Of a DNA stretch of 64,000 bases, positions 60,747 through 64,000 are shown piece by piece. The position numbers and the translations under genes were made by a program. Every line of letters begins with the position of its first letter. Within the stretch, counting starts at the first letter, position 1. The notes under the pieces are model-generated. The model worked only from the letters and a program-made list of their open reading frames with translations, did not search any database and had not been told where the DNA came from. Source of the stretch: an uncultured Lachnospiraceae bacterium (lineage in GTDB: Bacteria; Bacillota; Clostridia; Lachnospirales; Lachnospiraceae); the NCBI GenBank assembly GCA_934343915.1, contig CAKRIL010000018.1, positions 1 to 64,000 of the forward strand, read 5' to 3'.

Positions 60747-60974
60747 CTATATTCTGTTCCTGCGCTTGTCAGCCGTGCGCTTATTAAGTCGTTTTCTTTT
60801 TTGTTCATACCTCTGCTTATTGAGCTTATCCTTACGCTTCGCTTCCCTCTGCATATTCTTCCTGGTAAGCTTGATATATTCCCCCACCGTCGAATGAAGT
60901 ACAAGGAACACATATACTGCCACCGTTCCCGTCTGAATAAGCCGTATCGTCTTTTCTCTCTTATCTGCGTTCAT
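60747..60974 (-). CDS. Small basic membrane protein, unknown
   Basis: The protein has 75 residues from MNADKREKTIRLIQTG, after GGAGGTGGTG. One hydrophobic helix (about residues 13-30, TGTVAVYVFLVLHSTVG) is followed by a tail extremely rich in Lys and Arg (RKNMQREAKRKDKLNKQR onward). The tail is probably cytoplasmic and could bind nucleic acid or acidic phospholipid. I do not recognise a family. It is the last gene of a minus-strand run with the TtcA-like, beta-lactamase-like and SGNH genes, 41 bases after the TtcA-like stop. Confidence 0.7.
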   Translation of the reverse strand: MNADKREKTIRLIQTGTVAVYVFLVLHSTVGEYIKLTRKNMQREAKRKDKLNKQRYEQKRKRLNKRTADKRRNRI

Positions 60975-61015
60975 ATGCACCACCTCCAAGTGATATCGAA
61001 AACTCTTTTTCACGC

Positions 61016-61864
61016 CTATGAATAATAGTCATCCAAAAATGTCTTTTTCTCTCCGTCCTTTTGGTAGCCTATTACTTTTCTTAGGTTGATATTCTCCACA
61101 CTTCCGAAGATATTGCTCTCAACAAGAGGATTCGTCTTCTTAATCTCCGCTATCAGATTCTTAATCTCCGCCCTCTTTGTAGAGAACGCCTTGTTGTCAA
61201 GATTCTGTGTCGCACCGCACGCACACCTTAAGAATTCAAGTCCGTTATAATGTGCCCATGCAATCACATCCTGCTCTCTCACAAGATACAGCGGACGTAT
61301 AAGCTCCATTCCCTCAACATTGTCGCTCACAAGCTTCGGCATCATGGTCTGAACCTGCGCTCCATAGAGCATACTCATAAGAATGGTCTCTATGACATCA
61401 TCATAATGGTGTCCCAGTGCAATCTTATTGCAGCCCAGCTCCTTTGCGCGCCTGTACAGATATCCTCTTCTCATTCTTGCGCATATAAAGCAGGGCGATG
61501 TCTCGGTATCATCCACAGCCTCGAACACGTTCGTGGAAAAAATATCAAGCGGAATATCAAGTATTCGTGCGTTGTCCTCAACTCTCTTTCTGTTCGCCCC
61601 GCTGTATCCCGGGTCCATCAACAAGAACCTGACCTCAAATTTTTTCACGCCGTACCCTGAATATATCTGCATAAGCTTTGCAAGCAGCGCCGAATCCTTA
61701 CCGCCAGACACACATACCGCTATTTTGTCTCCGTCGCTTATGAGCTCATACCTCTCAACTGCCTTAACAAAGCGTCCCCATATATCCTTTCTGTATGTCT
61801 TTACTATGCTTCTCTCAATTTCCTGTACTCTGTTCAGTTCCCTTTTTTTACTGCAATATTCCAC
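61016..61864 (-). CDS. TtcA-like PP-loop ATPase (tRNA thiolation family)
   Basis: This 282-residue N-type ATP pyrophosphatase has the PP-loop CVSGGKDSALLAK (residues 51-63). Cysteines occur in SPCFICARMRRG and RCACGATQN, consistent with a 4Fe-4S cluster or persulfide site as in TtcA/TtuA. IALGHHYDDVIETILMSM is also typical of the family. It likely modifies a tRNA base with sulfur, but clostridial members of this type are not firmly assigned. The start GTG at 61864 overlaps the upstream hydrolase gene by 17 bases and has only a distant AAGGAG, so the start is less certain. Confidence 0.87.
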   Translation of the reverse strand: MEYCSKKRELNRVQEIERSIVKTYRKDIWGRFVKAVERYELISDGDKIAVCVSGGKDSALLAKLMQIYSGYGVKKFEVRFLLMDPGYSGANRKRVEDNARILDIPLDIFSTNVFEAVDDTETSPCFICARMRRGYLYRRAKELGCNKIALGHHYDDVIETILMSMLYGAQVQTMMPKLVSDNVEGMELIRPLYLVREQDVIAWAHYNGLEFLRCACGATQNLDNKAFSTKRAEIKNLIAEIKKTNPLVESNIFGSVENINLRKVIGYQKDGEKKTFLDDYYS

Positions 61865-63281
61865 TTGTATATAAATTGAACTCCTTATAGTATGATTCTT
61901 CTATCTTCTTTAATATTATACCCACATGGCCATCATTGAACGAGAAGCTTAAGAATACCTTGCCGACATACTCATCAATAATCTGTGCATATATCAGGAA
62001 TGTATTCTCATTTTTCCACGCTCCGCTTACAAGCGCCATATGTTCATAATGCGGGAATATGGTCTCCTTGTTGCTTCCTATGCCAAAATGCAGAGTATGC
62101 TTACCTGTTCCGTTCTCATATTCAAGCGTTCCTTCTGTCTCCCGGAGGTTAATCCTGAAGCTTTTAAAACCCTGCTCATTCTCATCTGCAATAATAAGTC
62201 TGCCGTTGATTTCACTCTCAAGTGCAGTCTGTCTTTCTCCATGCAGACATATCTGCGGAATCTCATCAACCGTCCTGATTGCCATGTAGCCGGAAGCTCC
62301 GTGGTCATCCTTAAGAATTATATCCCACAGCGCATCATAGAGAAGCTGTACGCCGCCCTGTCTTCCCTGCGTGTCGGCAGTTGTCACAACCACCATATTC
62401 CTGTCCGGAAGACATATTCCGAGCTGTCCGCCCATTCCATAGCACGCATATCCGTTGTGTGTCGTCCTCCAGAACTGATAGCCGTAGCCCTGCATCTCCT
62501 CGAAGGTTCCGCCCGTCGCATAGTTGTCCGACCATTTCTTAAGCGCTTCCTCAATATATTTTTCAGGAAGATATCTTCTGCCGTTATATGTGCCGCCGTT
62601 CATCACAAGGTACATAACCTTCATAATGTCCATCGGTGCCGCCATTAATCCCGAGCCGCCCATCGACACACCCATAGGGTCTTTAAGGCAGTATGCATCC
62701 TCAGAAAAGCCTATATCGTCAAGGAACTTTTCTCTTAGATACCCTAACAGCTCCCTTCCCGAAAGCTTCTCAACCAGTGCAACCAGCACATGCGTGGATG
62801 ACGTATCATAGGCAAAAAATGTTCCCGGATAATGCGTCGGTTCCGTATTAAAGAATGACCCCACCCAGTCGGTACAGCCCTCAAGCTTATAGGTCGTCTT
62901 ATTGTGTGCCGTCCTCATGGTCAGCATATTGCGTATCGTGATTGCCTGTATGTATGGATGCACCTTCTGCGGAAGCTTCTCAGGAAAATAATCAATAATA
63001 TGATCATCAAGGCTTAATCTGCCTTCATCCGCAAGCAGACCTATGGCAAGTGACACCATGCTCTTAGTCACGGAGAACATTCTGTGAAGCGTCTTGGAAT
63101 CATAGGGCTTCTGATATGCCTCGCAGATGAGGCAGCCATCCTTGACAATCAACAGACTGTGAAGAGGAATTCCCCTTCCCGTAACTGCCTCTATATATTC
63201 CGATATTCGTCTGCTCGAAATTCCCACATTCTCGGGCAGGGCTTTTCTAAATTCTATTCCACTCAAATCCGATTCCTCCAC
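61848..63281 (-). CDS. Beta-lactamase-family serine hydrolase
   Basis: This 477-residue protein of the class C beta-lactamase/penicillin-binding-like family has the SxxK motif Ser70-Val-Thr-Lys73 (MFSVTKSMVSLA). The tyrosine motif is YDTSS near residue 157, a variant of YxN. A further part GYGYQFWRTTHNGYACYGMGGQLG fits the third-motif region. Residues after about 340 form a separate domain (DEIPQICLHGERQTALE onward). No signal peptide is visible, so it acts in the cytoplasm; this favours an esterase or peptidase role over antibiotic resistance. It follows the SGNH hydrolase gene by 12 bases. Confidence 0.9.
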   Translation of the reverse strand: MEESDLSGIEFRKALPENVGISSRRISEYIEAVTGRGIPLHSLLIVKDGCLICEAYQKPYDSKTLHRMFSVTKSMVSLAIGLLADEGRLSLDDHIIDYFPEKLPQKVHPYIQAITIRNMLTMRTAHNKTTYKLEGCTDWVGSFFNTEPTHYPGTFFAYDTSSTHVLVALVEKLSGRELLGYLREKFLDDIGFSEDAYCLKDPMGVSMGGSGLMAAPMDIMKVMYLVMNGGTYNGRRYLPEKYIEEALKKWSDNYATGGTFEEMQGYGYQFWRTTHNGYACYGMGGQLGICLPDRNMVVVTTADTQGRQGGVQLLYDALWDIILKDDHGASGYMAIRTVDEIPQICLHGERQTALESEINGRLIIADENEQGFKSFRINLRETEGTLEYENGTGKHTLHFGIGSNKETIFPHYEHMALVSGAWKNENTFLIYAQIIDEYVGKVFLSFSFNDGHVGIILKKIEESYYKEFNLYTSGILQ

Positions 63282-63293
63282 TATATAACAATT

Positions 63294-64000
63294 CTAATTG
63301 CGGTATTGCGCAATCGCATTCTTCACACCGTCAAGATATCCGAGTGCTTCAAGCTTCTCATACAGAATGATTCCCATGGCACGATAACCGTTCTCATTCA
63401 AATGTATATTATCCGACATCAGATATGACATTACAAGTCCGTCCTCTATATTGAACCAGTCATTCTCAGTGCGATCTATTCCCAAGAGCTCAGGAGCTCT
63501 GTTGATAAGCTCAATTCTCATATCAACAAAGTGTTCCCCGAAGTACTCCGACATTTTCTTGGACAGTTCACCTCTCGTCGTGTTATTACCCGTCGTAAGT
63601 CCTACTATTATATATCTTGTGAGACCTCGGGCATCTATTATGCGCTGATACTGTGATATCAAATCCTCCGGTGAATTATAATGTCCGTTCTCGCCCATGA
63701 AAATTATGTTGACATATCCGTCATACATCTCCGTACTCGCCGGATACACGGGTGTAGGGCCATCCACGACAATCTCCTCGCCCGGTTCAAGCCTTGTAAA
63801 ATTGCATACCCCGACCTGCGTGTACGTCCATGTAAGAATTCCCTTGACCCCTGCAATAGTCACCGGATTAAGTCCCAAATCACCGTTCGATGTAAGATTG
63901 GTATACATTCCATCATGCAATACGATATTTACCTGTGTCGAATAACATTCCGCCGGAATCACAAAACCGCTGGCATATATCGGCCACGCTCCTGCCCTTG
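63294..64000 (-). CDS. SGNH/GDSL-type hydrolase, 5' part missing
   Basis: The frame is open from the right edge to the stop at 63294 (about 235 codons), so the N-terminus with the expected GDSxT block lies outside. At the C-terminal end LMSDNIHLNENGYRAMG holds the Asp-x-x-His catalytic pair, and VNIIFMGENGHYN fits block III (GxND-like). This is consistent with an SGNH hydrolase acting on acyl or acetyl esters. An in-frame GTG at 63962 is not a credible start because the frame reads through to the edge (AGAWPIYASGF). Function is probably deacylation; substrate unknown. The beta-lactamase-like gene follows closely. Confidence 0.82.
   Translation of the reverse strand, partial: RAGAWPIYASGFVIPAECYSTQVNIVLHDGMYTNLTSNGDLGLNPVTIAGVKGILTWTYTQVGVCNFTRLEPGEEIVVDGPTPVYPASTEMYDGYVNIIFMGENGHYNSPEDLISQYQRIIDARGLTRYIIVGLTTGNNTTRGELSKKMSEYFGEHFVDMRIELINRAPELLGIDRTENDWFNIEDGLVMSYLMSDNIHLNENGYRAMGIILYEKLEALGYLDGVKNAIAQYRN

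Overview
The window looks like chromosomal DNA of a spore-forming Lachnospiraceae-type Clostridium relative. The signs are intermediate GC content, strong AGGAGG ribosome sites, an alpha/beta small acid-soluble spore protein, a DUF4364 regulator, the rho-rpmE-DUF1385-prmC-prfA cluster and the tig-clpP-clpX-lon-ysxC cluster. Genus and species cannot be fixed from the sequence alone. No tRNA, rRNA, CRISPR array or transposase gene was seen.

Layout. (1) 1-9194, minus strand: a carbohydrate operon with a GH51 arabinofuranosidase, a very large substrate-binding protein, two permeases, an NHL-propeller/YIP1 membrane protein and a DUF5696 protein cut by the left edge. It is divergent from an ArsR-type regulator (9530-10459), and a palindromic operator candidate lies between them. 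(2) 10574-16574, plus strand: a three-gene unit of a membrane-anchored TIR protein, a DHH phosphoesterase with tandem C-terminal repeats, and a HelD/UvrD-like helicase fused to what resembles the N-terminal domain of GH31 enzymes. I consider this the most likely undescribed system by gene content. (3) 16579-22624, minus: a MacB/FtsX-type ABC exporter pair and an amino-acid ABC importer whose binding protein appears circularly permuted. (4) 22845-31073, minus: an iron-sulfur/FAD oxidoreductase, hypA, a DUF5692 membrane protein, hypB and a TetR regulator, followed by a DUF308 protein and an oleate hydratase. No hydrogenase structural gene is present.

(5) 31426-34689: an accessory stretch with a DUF2798 protein and a YhcG/DUF1016 nuclease lying between two related ~295 bp structured elements (31910-32203 and 33838-34135). 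Their stems differ between copies but keep pairing, while two internal-loop strands are unchanged, which suggests a structured RNA family or a folded mobile element. A nicotinamidase/isochorismatase-like gene follows. (6) 34727-40729, minus: a KdpDE-like two-component system, two MATE exporters and a chemotaxis-type receptor. (7) 40856-45606: the translation-termination/rho housekeeping cluster. (8) 45850-48485, plus: malic enzyme, a TIGR01212 radical SAM protein and DUF4364. (9) 48466-54683, minus: the protein quality-control cluster. (10) 54862-57780: a three-gene ABC-2 exporter. (11) 57850-64000: SASP, a DJ-1 family protein, a CYTH protein, an iron-containing alcohol dehydrogenase, a small basic membrane protein, a TtcA-like PP-loop ATPase, a serine beta-lactamase-like hydrolase and a partial SGNH hydrolase.

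All calls rest on reading motifs and gene order by eye; no database search was run. Promoters and terminators are pattern-based candidates.
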